In this document: piece after piece, positions 5,930-13,517 of the stretch | Layout: each line of letters opens with the position of its first letter | Numbering within the stretch: position 1 is the first letter of the stretch | Origin: JAAAOZ01 sp964496595 | GTDB lineage: Bacteria; Chloroflexota; Anaerolineae; B4-G1; SLSP01 | NCBI GenBank assembly: GCA_964496595.1 | Contig: CAZCAI010000107.1 | Span: 1 to 17,276, forward strand | Length of the DNA stretch: 17,276 nt | Reading direction: 5' to 3' | Position numbers and translations under genes: made by a program | The notes under the pieces: model-generated | What the model saw: the letters and a program-made list of their open reading frames with translations, nothing else | Told to the model about the DNA's origin: nothing | Databases searched by the model: none

Positions 5930-6802
5930 ATGACGAACGACTATCCGCATGGTGATGGTATTGCGAAATGGGTCGATACCCAATGGCTGATGGAGCACGC
6001 CGTCGATGAGGATTTGATGATCTTAGACGCGCAGCCCAACGTCCACGACTACATCAAGGCGCACATCCCCGGCGCGATTTACATGAATGAAGGGTTGCTG
6101 CGCGTACCGAAGAATGGCCTCCCTGCGCAGTACGTGCCGGAGACCGTCATCGAGGCGATTTTTCGCCGAGTGGGGCTGGAAGCTGACCGTCCCGTTGTGG
6201 TCTACACGGGCAAAGGTCTCTTCTCAGGCTGGGGCAACGGTCTGGAGCAGACGATGGTGGCCTATACACTCGCGCGATTTGGTCACGATAACGTCTATGT
6301 GCTAGACGGCGGCTTTGAGCAGTGGGTGCAGGATGAGGGGCCGATCTCGCAAGTCTTCCCAGAGGTGCCCGAATCTAACTTTGGCGTGGACGTGCGATGC
6401 GAGTACTTCGTGGCGTACGATGCCTTTAGGCCGCTGAAGGATCGAGAGGATGTCATTCTCCTGGACGCGCGCCCCGCTGACGCCTACGAGGGACAAGGGC
6501 CATGGATCAAGCCGGGGCACATTCCCGGCGCGATCAACGTGCCGTGGAAAGTCTTTATGACCGACGAGAATCCGCGCAAGCTGTGCCCCGATGACGAGAT
6601 CCAGGCGATCTTAGACGAGCACGAGATCACGCCGGAGAAGACCGTCATCTGTTCCTGTGGCACCGGGCGCGAGGCTACGAACGAGTTCCTGCTCTTTAAG
6701 TGGTACCTGGGTTTCCCCAAGGTGAAGATCTACGAAGGATCCTTTACCGAATGGAGTTCCTATCCTCAAAACCCCACGGTGACCGGCCCGCATCCTCGTT
6801 AG
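5930..6802 (+). CDS. Two-domain rhodanese (thiosulfate/3-mercaptopyruvate sulfurtransferase)
   Basis: A 290-residue cytoplasmic sulfurtransferase with tandem rhodanese domains. The N-terminal domain (about 15-135) keeps the fold motifs ILDAQPNVHDYIKAHIPGAI and VYVLDGGFEQW but has no cysteine at its loop (YTGKGLFSG), so it is catalytically silent. The C-terminal domain (about 155-285) has LLDARPADAYEG, GHIPGAINVPW and the active loop CGTGRE starting at Cys243, preceded by Cys241. The loop differs from the classical CRKGVT of bovine rhodanese, so the sulfur donor is uncertain. GAGGAGGA lies 5 bases before the ATG. It is followed by a hairpin and then a promoter for the MBL-rhodanese gene. Confidence 0.92.
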   Translation: MTNDYPHGDGIAKWVDTQWLMEHAVDEDLMILDAQPNVHDYIKAHIPGAIYMNEGLLRVPKNGLPAQYVPETVIEAIFRRVGLEADRPVVVYTGKGLFSGWGNGLEQTMVAYTLARFGHDNVYVLDGGFEQWVQDEGPISQVFPEVPESNFGVDVRCEYFVAYDAFRPLKDREDVILLDARPADAYEGQGPWIKPGHIPGAINVPWKVFMTDENPRKLCPDDEIQAILDEHEITPEKTVICSCGTGREATNEFLLFKWYLGFPKVKIYEGSFTEWSSYPQNPTVTGPHPR

Positions 6803-6822
6803 GTTTGCCGGTTCATCGTGTT

Positions 6823-6858
6823 GGTCGGCCCCGGTGGGGGACTGGGGCCGACCATTTT
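6823..6858 (+). terminator. Hairpin terminator after the rhodanese gene
   Basis: A perfect 10-bp GC-rich stem (GGTCGGCCCC at 6823-6832 and GGGGCCGACC at 6844-6853) with an 11-base loop is followed by ATTTTG. It lies 20 bases past the stop. The short T-run makes termination probably partial, leaving some read-through into the next genes. Confidence 0.7.
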
Positions 6859-6919
6859 GACTTGTCTGCACCTGCCGGGAAGCTGCGAATGGCCCTATCA
6901 TAAAAAATTTGCTTGATTA

Positions 6920-6928
6920 TGCGATAAT
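6920..6928 (+). promoter_or_regulatory. Extended -10 promoter of the MBL-rhodanese gene
   Basis: TGCGATAAT supplies a GATAAT hexamer at 6923-6928 with the extended TG at 6920-6921. I find no matching -35 box. A start near 6935 would give a leader of about 63 bases before the ATG at 6998. Confidence 0.45.
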
Positions 6929-6997
6929 AGCTTGAGAAGACGTGCCGTTAACTTCCCGGAAGGTAGCTATTTTAGATTCTTTTTGAAAGGAGCAGCG

Positions 6998-8377
6998 ATG
7001 TTATTTGAACGCATTGAATCCCCTGGATTGGCGCACTACTCATACCTGATTGGCGATCAGCACGAGGCGCTGGTGATTGATCCGCGCCGTGACGCCGATG
7101 TCTATATCGAGCGCGCGAGCCGCGCCGGCTATCGGATCATGACGATTTTGGAGACGCACCGCAATGAGGACTATCTTATCGGCTCGCCGGAGTTGGCGGA
7201 GCGCACGGGCGCTTACATCTGGCGCGCCGATGACGAGCTGCCCTACAAATATGGCCTGGCCGCCGAGGACGGCCAGACGTGGGCGGTGGGCCGTCTGGAG
7301 GTGAAGGCGTTACACACGCCCGGTCACACCCCCGGCTCGAAGAGTTATCTCCTGCACGATCCCGACGGCCATCCGTGGATGGTCTTCACGGGCGACGCCC
7401 TCTTCGCCGGGGACGTAGGCCGCGTGGATTTGGTCGCTGTAGATCGCAAGGAGGAGATGGCTGAGTTGCTCTACGACACGCTCTTCGAGACGCTGCTGCC
7501 CTTGGGCGACGAGGTCATCGTCTGCCCGGCGCACGGCGCTGGCTCCGTCTGCGGCAGCGAGATCGCCGAGCGGGTGTGGACGACGATTGGACTGGAGCGC
7601 GCGCACAATCCTAAGCTCCAGCATACGAAGAAGACGGACTTTGTGGAGCACGTCGCGCAGGTCTTGGAGCGACCGCCCTACTTCCGGCAGATGGAGAAGC
7701 TGAACCTGGCCGGGCCGCCTGTGATCGGCCCGTTGCCCGCGCCCATGCCGCTGAAACCATCTGCCTTCGAAGCGCAGATAGAAGACGCTTGTGTGCTTGA
7801 TGTGCGCTCGGAGGTCGCGTTCGCGACGGCGCACGTGCCCGGCGCGCTCTCGATCTGGGATGGCGGGCTGGCGAGCTTCGCGGGCTGGTTCCTGCCCTAC
7901 GATAAGCCGCTGCTGCTGGTCGGCGAGAGCGACGATCTCACGCCCGTGGTACGCACCCTTGTGCGCCTGGGCTACGACAACGTCGCGGGCTGCCTCGCGG
8001 GCGGGATGTTAGCCTGGCATATGTCGGGCCGGGAGAGCGCATCGATCCGCACGGTGACGACGCGGCAGCTTTGCCATCGCCTCGACGCGGGCTGCGCCAC
8101 CTGGATCTTGGACGTGCGCAGCGATGAGGAGCTGGCGGCGGAGGGCGCCATCACCGATGGGCATCACATCCACATCACGCAGTTGCCGGAGCATCTCTCA
8201 GAGCGGCCGGACGCCATCCCGCAGGATCGTACCATCTACATCTTCTGTGGCAGCGGTCTGCGTTCGATGATCGCGGCGAGCTATTTGCAGCGCTCCGAAG
8301 CATGGGACGGTGAGGAGTTGGTCGTCGTCCTGGGCGGCACTAAAGCCTGGCACTCGACGAGCTGTCCCCTACGCTGA
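6998..8377 (+). CDS. MBL-fold/double rhodanese fusion (persulfide dioxygenase-like, CstB-like)
   Basis: A 459-residue cytoplasmic fusion. Residues 1-245 are a metallo-beta-lactamase domain of the persulfide dioxygenase type. Residues about 260-345 are a rhodanese fold without a cysteine (LVGESDD at its loop). Residues about 352-459 are an active rhodanese with Cys417 in FCGSGLRSM. This order matches the CstB type that oxidises persulfide and forms thiosulfate. The usual HxHxDH motif reads HRNEDY (54-59), losing two histidines. The three residues that bind iron in ETHE1-type enzymes appear kept: His54, His110 (HTPGH) and Asp133 (TGDALF). His179 (PAHG) is also present. AAGGAG lies 5 bases before ATG 6998, so the longer in-frame start at 6932 is rejected. 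Substrate assignment is inferred from architecture. Confidence 0.88.
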   Translation: MLFERIESPGLAHYSYLIGDQHEALVIDPRRDADVYIERASRAGYRIMTILETHRNEDYLIGSPELAERTGAYIWRADDELPYKYGLAAEDGQTWAVGRLEVKALHTPGHTPGSKSYLLHDPDGHPWMVFTGDALFAGDVGRVDLVAVDRKEEMAELLYDTLFETLLPLGDEVIVCPAHGAGSVCGSEIAERVWTTIGLERAHNPKLQHTKKTDFVEHVAQVLERPPYFRQMEKLNLAGPPVIGPLPAPMPLKPSAFEAQIEDACVLDVRSEVAFATAHVPGALSIWDGGLASFAGWFLPYDKPLLLVGESDDLTPVVRTLVRLGYDNVAGCLAGGMLAWHMSGRESASIRTVTTRQLCHRLDAGCATWILDVRSDEELAAEGAITDGHHIHITQLPEHLSERPDAIPQDRTIYIFCGSGLRSMIAASYLQRSEAWDGEELVVVLGGTKAWHSTSCPLR

Positions 8378-8405
8378 TGTTGATGGGGAAATAGGAGGCA
8401 CAACG

Positions 8406-9104
8406 ATGTTTCCCGTTGGAGATACTGATGTTCGCGATTCTGGCCCGGCGATCATAACGACGGCGCTGCTCATCCTCAATGTCATCGCCTTTGGCATCGA
8501 ATTGTCAATAGGCGTTCAGAACCTGGACCAATTTTTTCATCAATATGGCGTGGTGCCCGCTGAGATTGCTCAAGGTAGACAGTTGTACTCCCTCTTCACC
8601 TCGATGTTTCTGCATGGCGGATGGATGCATCTGATCAGCAATATGGTCTTTCTGATGGTCTTTGGCGATAACATTGAGGCCGTCCTGGGAAAAATCGGAT
8701 ACTTGCTCTTCTATCTGGGTGGGGGTATAGCCGCGTCCGTAACCCACATCGTCGTCAATTGGGGTAGCTCAATCCCCAGCGTCGGCGCCAGCGGCGCGAT
8801 TGCTGCGATCTTGGGCGCGTACGTCGTGATGTTTCCGCGCTCTCGGATCAAAGTGCTCTACTTTTCCTGGTTGGGCATGGGCATCACGCGGATCACGGCC
8901 ATTCTGTTTTTGGGGTTCTGGGCGCTGATGCAGTTCCTCAACGGCATCGCTGCCCTGGGTGCGGAGACGGCGCAGACGGGCGGCGTGGCGGTGTGGGCGC
9001 ACATCGGCGGCTTTGTGGCCGGCCTGGTGATTGGCTTCCTTTTTAAAGACCGCGCCGAGGAGGTAAAGTCTGGGCAACGTGGCGGGATGTCGAGTGCTGC
9101 GTAA
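8406..9104 (+). CDS. Rhomboid family intramembrane serine protease
   Basis: A 232-residue inner-membrane protease with about six membrane segments. The catalytic serine is Ser129 in VGASGAIAAILG, and its histidine partner is His199 in WAHIGGFVAGL. The oxyanion HxxxN is His75-Asn79 in GGWMHLISNMVFL. Also typical are the TSMFLHGG loop and the GDNIEAVLGKIGYLLFY segment that follows. The short hydrophilic C-terminus holds no extra domain. AGGAGG at 8393-8398 fixes the start at ATG 8406, and the longer open frame from 8310 overlaps the previous gene and is rejected. The 28-base gap to the MBL-rhodanese gene suggests one transcript. Substrates are unknown. Single-pass membrane proteins are the family norm. 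Confidence 0.95.
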   Translation: MFPVGDTDVRDSGPAIITTALLILNVIAFGIELSIGVQNLDQFFHQYGVVPAEIAQGRQLYSLFTSMFLHGGWMHLISNMVFLMVFGDNIEAVLGKIGYLLFYLGGGIAASVTHIVVNWGSSIPSVGASGAIAAILGAYVVMFPRSRIKVLYFSWLGMGITRITAILFLGFWALMQFLNGIAALGAETAQTGGVAVWAHIGGFVAGLVIGFLFKDRAEEVKSGQRGGMSSAA

Positions 9105-9152
9105 GTTGTATGTATTCTTGATCACGAGTTAAACTAGTTAGGAGGTAACACT

Positions 9153-9323
9153 ATGTTGAGATGGATAGTGATTTTTCTGGTCGTTGCGTTGATCGCGGGT
9201 GTTTTGGGATTTGGCGGCATCGCGGGCGCCGCTACCGAGATCGCGAAAATCATCTTCTTCATCTTCCTCGTCTTGCTGGTTCTCTCTCTCATCTTCGGAC
9301 GCCGCATTTGGCCTCGAAGCTGA
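9153..9323 (+). CDS. DUF1328 small membrane protein (YtjA-like)
   Basis: A 56-residue peptide with two membrane segments. It begins MLRWIVIFLVVALIAGVLGF and continues GGIAGAATEIAKIIFFIF before a final hydrophobic run ending FGRRIWPRS. This is the diagnostic pattern of DUF1328: LRW start, LGFGGIAGAA centre and AKI helix. Function is unknown. Members are common in stress-related operons and are often co-located with CsbD-type genes. AGGAGGT at 9140-9146 is 6 bases before the ATG. It closes the plus-strand island, 48 bases after the rhomboid gene and just before a terminator. Length is usual for the family. Confidence 0.9.
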   Translation: MLRWIVIFLVVALIAGVLGFGGIAGAATEIAKIIFFIFLVLLVLSLIFGRRIWPRS

Positions 9324-9369
9324 CGGCTGATCTTACTGGATTAGCTTGTAACTACTTCTTGTTGTACCC

Positions 9370-9429
9370 AAGGCGCAAAGTAGAACTTGATGAAATGCTA
9401 AATTTCTCAGGTGCTTTGCGCCTTTTTTT
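9370..9429 (+). terminator. Long-armed Rho-independent terminator after DUF1328
   Basis: An 11-bp perfect stem (AAGGCGCAAAG at 9370-9380 and its complement at 9414-9424) runs into seven T residues at 9423-9429. The 33-base loop holds a second small stem (GAAAT at 9392-9396 with ATTTC at 9401-9405). It ends the stress/sulfur island. Confidence 0.85.
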
Positions 9430-9460
9430 GTTATCCCAGGGCTTCGGATGCGCTGATTGG

Positions 9461-9556
9461 CCAACGAAATCCCAACCGATCCAACGCGGCCCATCAATCC
9501 CGCAACTGAGTCCGGCGGCTAGGCGCGGCCTTTTCGTGCTACAGTTTAGATAATGC
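9461..9556 (+). repeat. Copy C of the phased CAAC upstream element
   Basis: This segment starts CCAACGAAATCCCAACCGAT and carries CAAC-type motifs about 10-11 bases apart. It ends CCTTTTCGTGCTACAG then TTTAGATAAT, the same order and nearly the same length as 4537-4627 and 13722-13814 but more diverged. It is the likely promoter region (GATAAT at 9549-9554) for the membrane protein and kinase genes. The gene-free interval 9324-9729 thus holds a terminator, this element and the heptamer array. Confidence 0.4.
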
Positions 9557-9635
9557 ATGCTCAATCCGTCAAATTCGTGTACAGAGAGCAAAAATTTTGC
9601 GGGCGGTAACCTTATCGTCGCCGGGTACAACGTTC

Positions 9636-9708
9636 AACTTTCAACCTGCAACTTGTAACTTTCAACCTGCAACTTGTAACTTTCAACCTGCAACTTGTAA
9701 CTTTCAAC
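9636..9708 (+). repeat. Heptamer tandem array (21-bp superunit) in a leader
   Basis: Three exact copies of a 21-bp unit made of three heptamers (AACTTTC, AACCTGC, AACTTGT) at 9636-9656, 9657-9677 and 9678-9698, plus ten bases of a fourth. The array ends 13 bases before the ribosome binding site GAGGAGG of the next gene. A related heptamer array stands in the same position at 14861-14900. The exact copies suggest recent slippage expansion. Confidence 0.95.
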
Positions 9709-9729
9709 TCATTTTTAGAGGAGGTCGAT

Positions 9730-10209
9730 ATGAAAATCTTCAATTTAGAATCTGGTTTGGGCTGGTTATTGCTGGCCGTCTGGTTGATTGCCAAAGGCGC
9801 GCTCGATCTCGTGGGCATCGGCGGGACGACGTTGGGCCTCTTGCTGGATTTGCTCGCGTTAGCCGCCGGGGTGCTCCTGTTGATTGGCATGCCGGGCGGG
9901 GAGCTGACCTCAAAGCTGAGCTATCTCCTGCCGGGGATCTGGCTGCTCGCCACCGGCTTGATCGGCCTGATTAACTTGAGCTTTATGAGCATGGAGCTGA
10001 TTATGGCGGTGTTGGCGATTGCCGCCGGCGCTGCCATGTTACTCACGCTGGAGGGGAGCGCTGCCAAAAACATCGGCGTTATCCTGGCCGGCGTGTGGTT
10101 CCTTCTCACAGGGCTGTTCGGCTTGATCAACTTCAGCTTCGACGGACTGGGTCTTGTGATGTCCTTGCTCGCCATCGCGGCGGGCGTCCTGATGGTGTTG
10201 GGGAAATGA
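9730..10209 (+). CDS. Triple-repeat small membrane protein, function unknown
   Basis: A 159-residue, very hydrophobic protein with about six membrane segments arranged as three internal repeats of about 50 residues. Each has the pattern [GIW/VWLL]-x-[TGL]-[GLINLSF]-x-[LLAIAAGVLMLL]: repeat 1 at about 8-53, repeat 2 at 66-106 and repeat 3 at 115-158. Repeats 2 and 3 are closest (TGLIGLINLSF against TGLFGLINFSF, and AVLAIAAGAAMLL against SLLAIAAGVLMVL). I do not recognise a named family. Small DUF308-like stress membrane proteins have a similar look. GAGGAGGT precedes the ATG by about 6 bases. It is probably co-transcribed with the kinase genes 60 bases downstream. Confidence 0.8.
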   Translation: MKIFNLESGLGWLLLAVWLIAKGALDLVGIGGTTLGLLLDLLALAAGVLLLIGMPGGELTSKLSYLLPGIWLLATGLIGLINLSFMSMELIMAVLAIAAGAAMLLTLEGSAAKNIGVILAGVWFLLTGLFGLINFSFDGLGLVMSLLAIAAGVLMVLGK

Positions 10210-10269
10210 AGCGTTGGATCGTTATTGGGTGTGGCGTCTGATGTTCGCGCGGCGTGAAGTGAGAGACCG

Positions 10270-11583
10270 ATGGTAAACAAGCAAACCTTGCAATACATAT
10301 TGGAAGTAAGTCTTAAGATGGCGCAGATGCGATCGCTGACGCCACTGTTGAATTGTGCGACAGAGGCCGCGATTGAGTTGGTCGGAGCGGAACGGGGCTT
10401 CGTGGTGCTCAAGGGATCGGATGATGACGACATGGACTTCCGAATCCAACAAGGAGAACGGGGCGAGGAACTCGCCTTTCGCAATGTTCGCGATCATGTC
10501 AGTACCTCGGTGCTGAAGCAGGTTTTCGAGACGGGTGAACCGCTCGTGATCAAAGACGCGATGAAAAGCTCGCTTTTCGGCACCCGAGAAAGCGTCATCA
10601 TGTTGCGCCTGCGCTCGATTATGTGCGCCCCGATGATTGTCGGCGGCGAGATCTTGGGCGCGATCTATGTGGAGAATCGCTCGGAAAGCAATCGCTTTGC
10701 GCAAGATGATTTAGTGCCTCTCGTTCTCTTTGCTAATCAGGCGGCGGTGGCGACCAAAAACACGATGATCAACGACCAGCTCCAGCAAGCCTACAAGGTG
10801 TTGCAGGAGACGGATAAGATCAAAACTGATTTTATCAGCATCGCCGGCCATGAATTGCGGACGCCGTTGACGGTCATTCGAGGCTATGCGGACGTCCTGC
10901 AGAAGCTCGTGCCGGAGAATGAAAAGATTGCCAGGATTGTGGAGGGGATCACGGCGGGCCAACAGCGCCTGCATGAGATTGTCGAAGGCATGCTGGACGT
11001 GGCGAAAATTGAGCAGGGTGGGCTACAAATTCCTCAATCCTACGTGCGGTTAGGCGAGGTGATTGGAGAGATGATTTCGGAATTCCAATCCCCGCTTCAA
11101 GAGCGCGTGTTGACCTTGCGGGTCGAGGGAGTGGACGCGCTGCCCCGGATTCAGGGAGATTTCGAATTGCTGTCGAAAGCTTTCCGCAATATCATCATCA
11201 ACGCCATCAAGTACACGCCCGATGGCGGGAGCATTTTCGTGTGGGGGAGAGAGAGGCGCTGCGAGGGGCAGCCGGGCGTGGAGATCGCGATTGAGGATAC
11301 GGGCGTGGGCATCGATCCAAAAAATCAGGCGTTGATCTTCGAGAAGTTTTATCACCCTGGGGATGTCGATTCCCACTCCTCCGGCACGACAGAATTCGGG
11401 GCTGTTGGGCCGGGCTTGGGTTTGTCTATCGCGCGCGGGATCGTACGGGCGCACCAGGGGGAGATTCGAGTGGAAAGTGAGGGGCACGACGAAGCGACCT
11501 GCCCCGGCAGCACCTTTTTCGTCACGTTGCCCGTGCGTCCCGACAAAGGTGTTTTTTCAGATGTCAGGAGATTGATCGAATGA
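10270..11583 (+). CDS. Soluble GAF-domain sensor histidine kinase
   Basis: A 437-residue cytoplasmic kinase with no membrane segment. Residues about 22-165 are a GAF domain (TPLLNCATEAAIELVGAERGFVVL up to MCAPMIVGGEILGAIYVENR). A helix at 168-188 leads to HisKA with the H-box SIAGHELRTPLTVIRGY (His194). The ATPase domain has the N-box FRNIIINAIKYTP, the G1 box EDTGVGI (343-349), the F-box IFEKFY and the G2 box GPGLGLSIARG (381-391). The GAF ligand cannot be predicted; it has Cys119 but no obvious heme or bilin signature. The ribosome binding site is weak (GTGAGA). The stop overlaps the next gene in ATGA. No response regulator is encoded nearby. Confidence 0.93.
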   Translation: MVNKQTLQYILEVSLKMAQMRSLTPLLNCATEAAIELVGAERGFVVLKGSDDDDMDFRIQQGERGEELAFRNVRDHVSTSVLKQVFETGEPLVIKDAMKSSLFGTRESVIMLRLRSIMCAPMIVGGEILGAIYVENRSESNRFAQDDLVPLVLFANQAAVATKNTMINDQLQQAYKVLQETDKIKTDFISIAGHELRTPLTVIRGYADVLQKLVPENEKIARIVEGITAGQQRLHEIVEGMLDVAKIEQGGLQIPQSYVRLGEVIGEMISEFQSPLQERVLTLRVEGVDALPRIQGDFELLSKAFRNIIINAIKYTPDGGSIFVWGRERRCEGQPGVEIAIEDTGVGIDPKNQALIFEKFYHPGDVDSHSSGTTEFGAVGPGLGLSIARGIVRAHQGEIRVESEGHDEATCPGSTFFVTLPVRPDKGVFSDVRRLIE

Positions 11584-12137
11584 ATGCGTTGAGAATTCTC
11601 GTTGGGCTGATGTTGATTGTGTTGGGCCGCCAACTCTTTTGGTTCTTCGTTGCGGGGACCGGCTTTGTCACCGCTATGGAGGCTGCGGGGCAGTTGGCCC
11701 TTGGCTGGCCCGACTGGACGATGGTGATCGTCGCCCTGCTGGCCGGCATCGTCGGGGCATTATTGGCGACCTTTCTTCAGGGGGTCGCGGTGGGCGTGGC
11801 TGGCTTTTTTGCTGGCGGATACATCGTGATGGCGCTGTTGAGATTATTGGAGGTGCAGATCTCCGTGCTCATCTGGGCGTTACCTTTGATTGGGGCGGTC
11901 GCCGGGCTGGTCTTGGCCCTGCTGACCTTCGATTGGGCGCTGATCGTGCTTTCCTCGCTGAGCGGCGCGTCGGTTCTCGCGCAGGCCTTCGACCTCAACC
12001 GGCCATTGATGCTCGCGGTCTTCGTCGGCGCTTTTGTCCTTGGCGTCGTCGTTCAGACAGCTCTGATGCGTGGGAATCTCGTGCTTGAACGGAATACAAG
12101 AACCAGGAAGGATGTAGATGCCTCCTCTTCAGCCTGA
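11580..12137 (+). CDS. Polytopic membrane protein between two kinases
   Basis: A 185-residue protein with about six hydrophobic segments and a hydrophilic C-terminal tail (ERNTRTRKDVDASSSA). Its glycine-rich helices (VALLAGIVGALLATFLQGVAVGVAGFFAGGY, LIGAVAGLVLALLTFDWALIVLSSLSGASVL) resemble the TMEM198/DUF4203 type, but I am not sure of the family. The start ATG overlaps the upstream kinase stop, and its last 20 bases overlap the start of the second kinase, so all three are translationally linked. Because both kinases are soluble, it could be the membrane signal source or anchor for them. This is inference from gene order. Confidence 0.8.
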   Translation: MNALRILVGLMLIVLGRQLFWFFVAGTGFVTAMEAAGQLALGWPDWTMVIVALLAGIVGALLATFLQGVAVGVAGFFAGGYIVMALLRLLEVQISVLIWALPLIGAVAGLVLALLTFDWALIVLSSLSGASVLAQAFDLNRPLMLAVFVGAFVLGVVVQTALMRGNLVLERNTRTRKDVDASSSA

Positions 12138-13449
12138 TTCTGACGCCCTTGCGACGCTTCCTTGCCGGCAATTGGGGGAGCAGGCGGCGCAATATCAACA
12201 GGAAGCGACGCAGTTTAGGATTATGGCCGATATCAACTCGGCCATCTTAGCGGCGAAGTCCCTGGAATCCACCATCAGCGTGGCGGTGAACCATATCCGG
12301 CATCTGATCCCCTGTCAGCGTGTCCTAGTTCTCGCTATGGATCAGCAGGCGCACCTCAAATCGCTCGGTGTGGACGCTATCCATGATCTGTCGCCTCATA
12401 TTAACCTCCAGACGTATGAGAAGCTGTTGGATGAACTGTATTTGAAGCGCGGGCGCGTGGGAGGCGTTGGTGATCTCGAGGAAGTCGTTCAACGCTCGCC
12501 TTTTCAAAAGGCGCTATCACGCGCGGGCATCCGCTCGTACATGATTGTCCCGCTGATGGCAGAAGAGCAATTGATGGGCACATTGCACTTGGAATCGGTC
12601 CAGCCCCATGCCTTCAATCCGCAACAGGTCCGGAGCGCCAAGGAAATTGGGACGATGTTGGGCGTCTCGTTGCAACAAGCGTATCTGCGTGAGCAGATGC
12701 GCCAGGAGATCGAAGAGCACAAGAGGACGTCGGAGATGCTGCGGCGCCACACCGAGATGCTAGAAGCCCGGAATGCCGATTTACAGGCCTTCGCTCACAC
12801 CGTGGCCCACGATCTTAAAACGCCTTTGACCTCTGTCATTGGATTCAGCGAGCTTCTGGAGCGGCAGTTCCAATCCTATACGGATTCGAAGTTGGAAGCG
12901 GGCCTGCATCGGATCAGTGAATCGGGCCGGTCGTTGATGGATATCGTCGATGCGTTATTGCTCCTTGCCAAGGTGCAGGGGAAAGAGGAGATCGCGTTGG
13001 AACTGTTGGATATGGAGCCGTTGGTGAAGGAAGCCCTAGATCGCTTGTCCGATAAGATCACTCAGGCGAATGCGCGCATTCATTTGCCCGATCAGTGGCT
13101 CCCTGTCGTGGGCTACAAGCCCTGGATCAAAGAGGTTTGGGCGAATTATCTGAGCAACGCGATTAAGTACGGTGGGCGACCGCCTGAGATCGAAGTGGGG
13201 GTCGCCCAACCTTCCGAGGGCATGGCTAAATATTGGGTGCGCGATAATGGGCCGGGTTTAACGCTGGCCGAACAGGGCAAGGTCTTCAATCGTTTCGAAC
13301 GTTTGGGGCAACAAGAGGTGGAAGGCAATGGCCTGGGACTCTCCCTCGTGCGTCGTATTATTGAGAAGTTGAGAGGCGACGTCGGCGTGGAGAGCAACGT
13401 AGGGAAAGGCAGTTCTTTCTATTTCACGTTGCCGATGTTTGAAACATAG
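12118..13449 (+). CDS. Soluble GAF-domain sensor histidine kinase (second copy type)
   Basis: A 443-residue cytoplasmic kinase. After a short N-terminal tail, residues about 35-190 form a GAF domain (ADINSAILAAKSLESTISVAVNHIRHLIPCQRVLVL to LMGTLHLESVQPHAF). A coiled coil at about 190-225 leads to HisKA with FAHTVAHDLKTPLTSVIGF (His231). The ATPase domain has ANYLSNAIKYGG, a G1 box reading RDNGPGL, FNRFERL, and the G2 box GNGLGLSLVRRI. The H-box HDLKTPL and HDNGPGL-type G1 place it with phytochrome-like kinases, a different subfamily from the first kinase, so it is not a recent duplicate. AGGAAGG at 12105-12111 lies 6 bases before the ATG inside the upstream gene. No response regulator follows. 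Confidence 0.93.
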   Translation: MPPLQPDSDALATLPCRQLGEQAAQYQQEATQFRIMADINSAILAAKSLESTISVAVNHIRHLIPCQRVLVLAMDQQAHLKSLGVDAIHDLSPHINLQTYEKLLDELYLKRGRVGGVGDLEEVVQRSPFQKALSRAGIRSYMIVPLMAEEQLMGTLHLESVQPHAFNPQQVRSAKEIGTMLGVSLQQAYLREQMRQEIEEHKRTSEMLRRHTEMLEARNADLQAFAHTVAHDLKTPLTSVIGFSELLERQFQSYTDSKLEAGLHRISESGRSLMDIVDALLLLAKVQGKEEIALELLDMEPLVKEALDRLSDKITQANARIHLPDQWLPVVGYKPWIKEVWANYLSNAIKYGGRPPEIEVGVAQPSEGMAKYWVRDNGPGLTLAEQGKVFNRFERLGQQEVEGNGLGLSLVRRIIEKLRGDVGVESNVGKGSSFYFTLPMFET

Positions 13450-13517
13450 AAAGTAAGGTCAGATGCTTTCAACTAGGAATGCCCACGTTAGCCGACGCCG
13501 ACGTGAGCGTAAGCGGG

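Noticed and set aside
6611..6901. Minus-strand open frame of 96 codons after the rhodanese gene
   Set aside because: It mostly mirrors the rhodanese active-site region and includes the terminator hairpin.
9161..9553. Plus-strand open frame of 130 codons overlapping the DUF1328 gene
   Set aside because: It is out of frame with the well-supported 56-residue DUF1328 peptide, crosses a terminator and has no ribosome binding site at its start.
9636..9708. CRISPR array
   Set aside because: The 21-bp units are directly contiguous with no spacers.
11580..12137. Membrane protein as a response regulator or kinase part
   Set aside because: It is almost entirely hydrophobic helices with no receiver or kinase motif.
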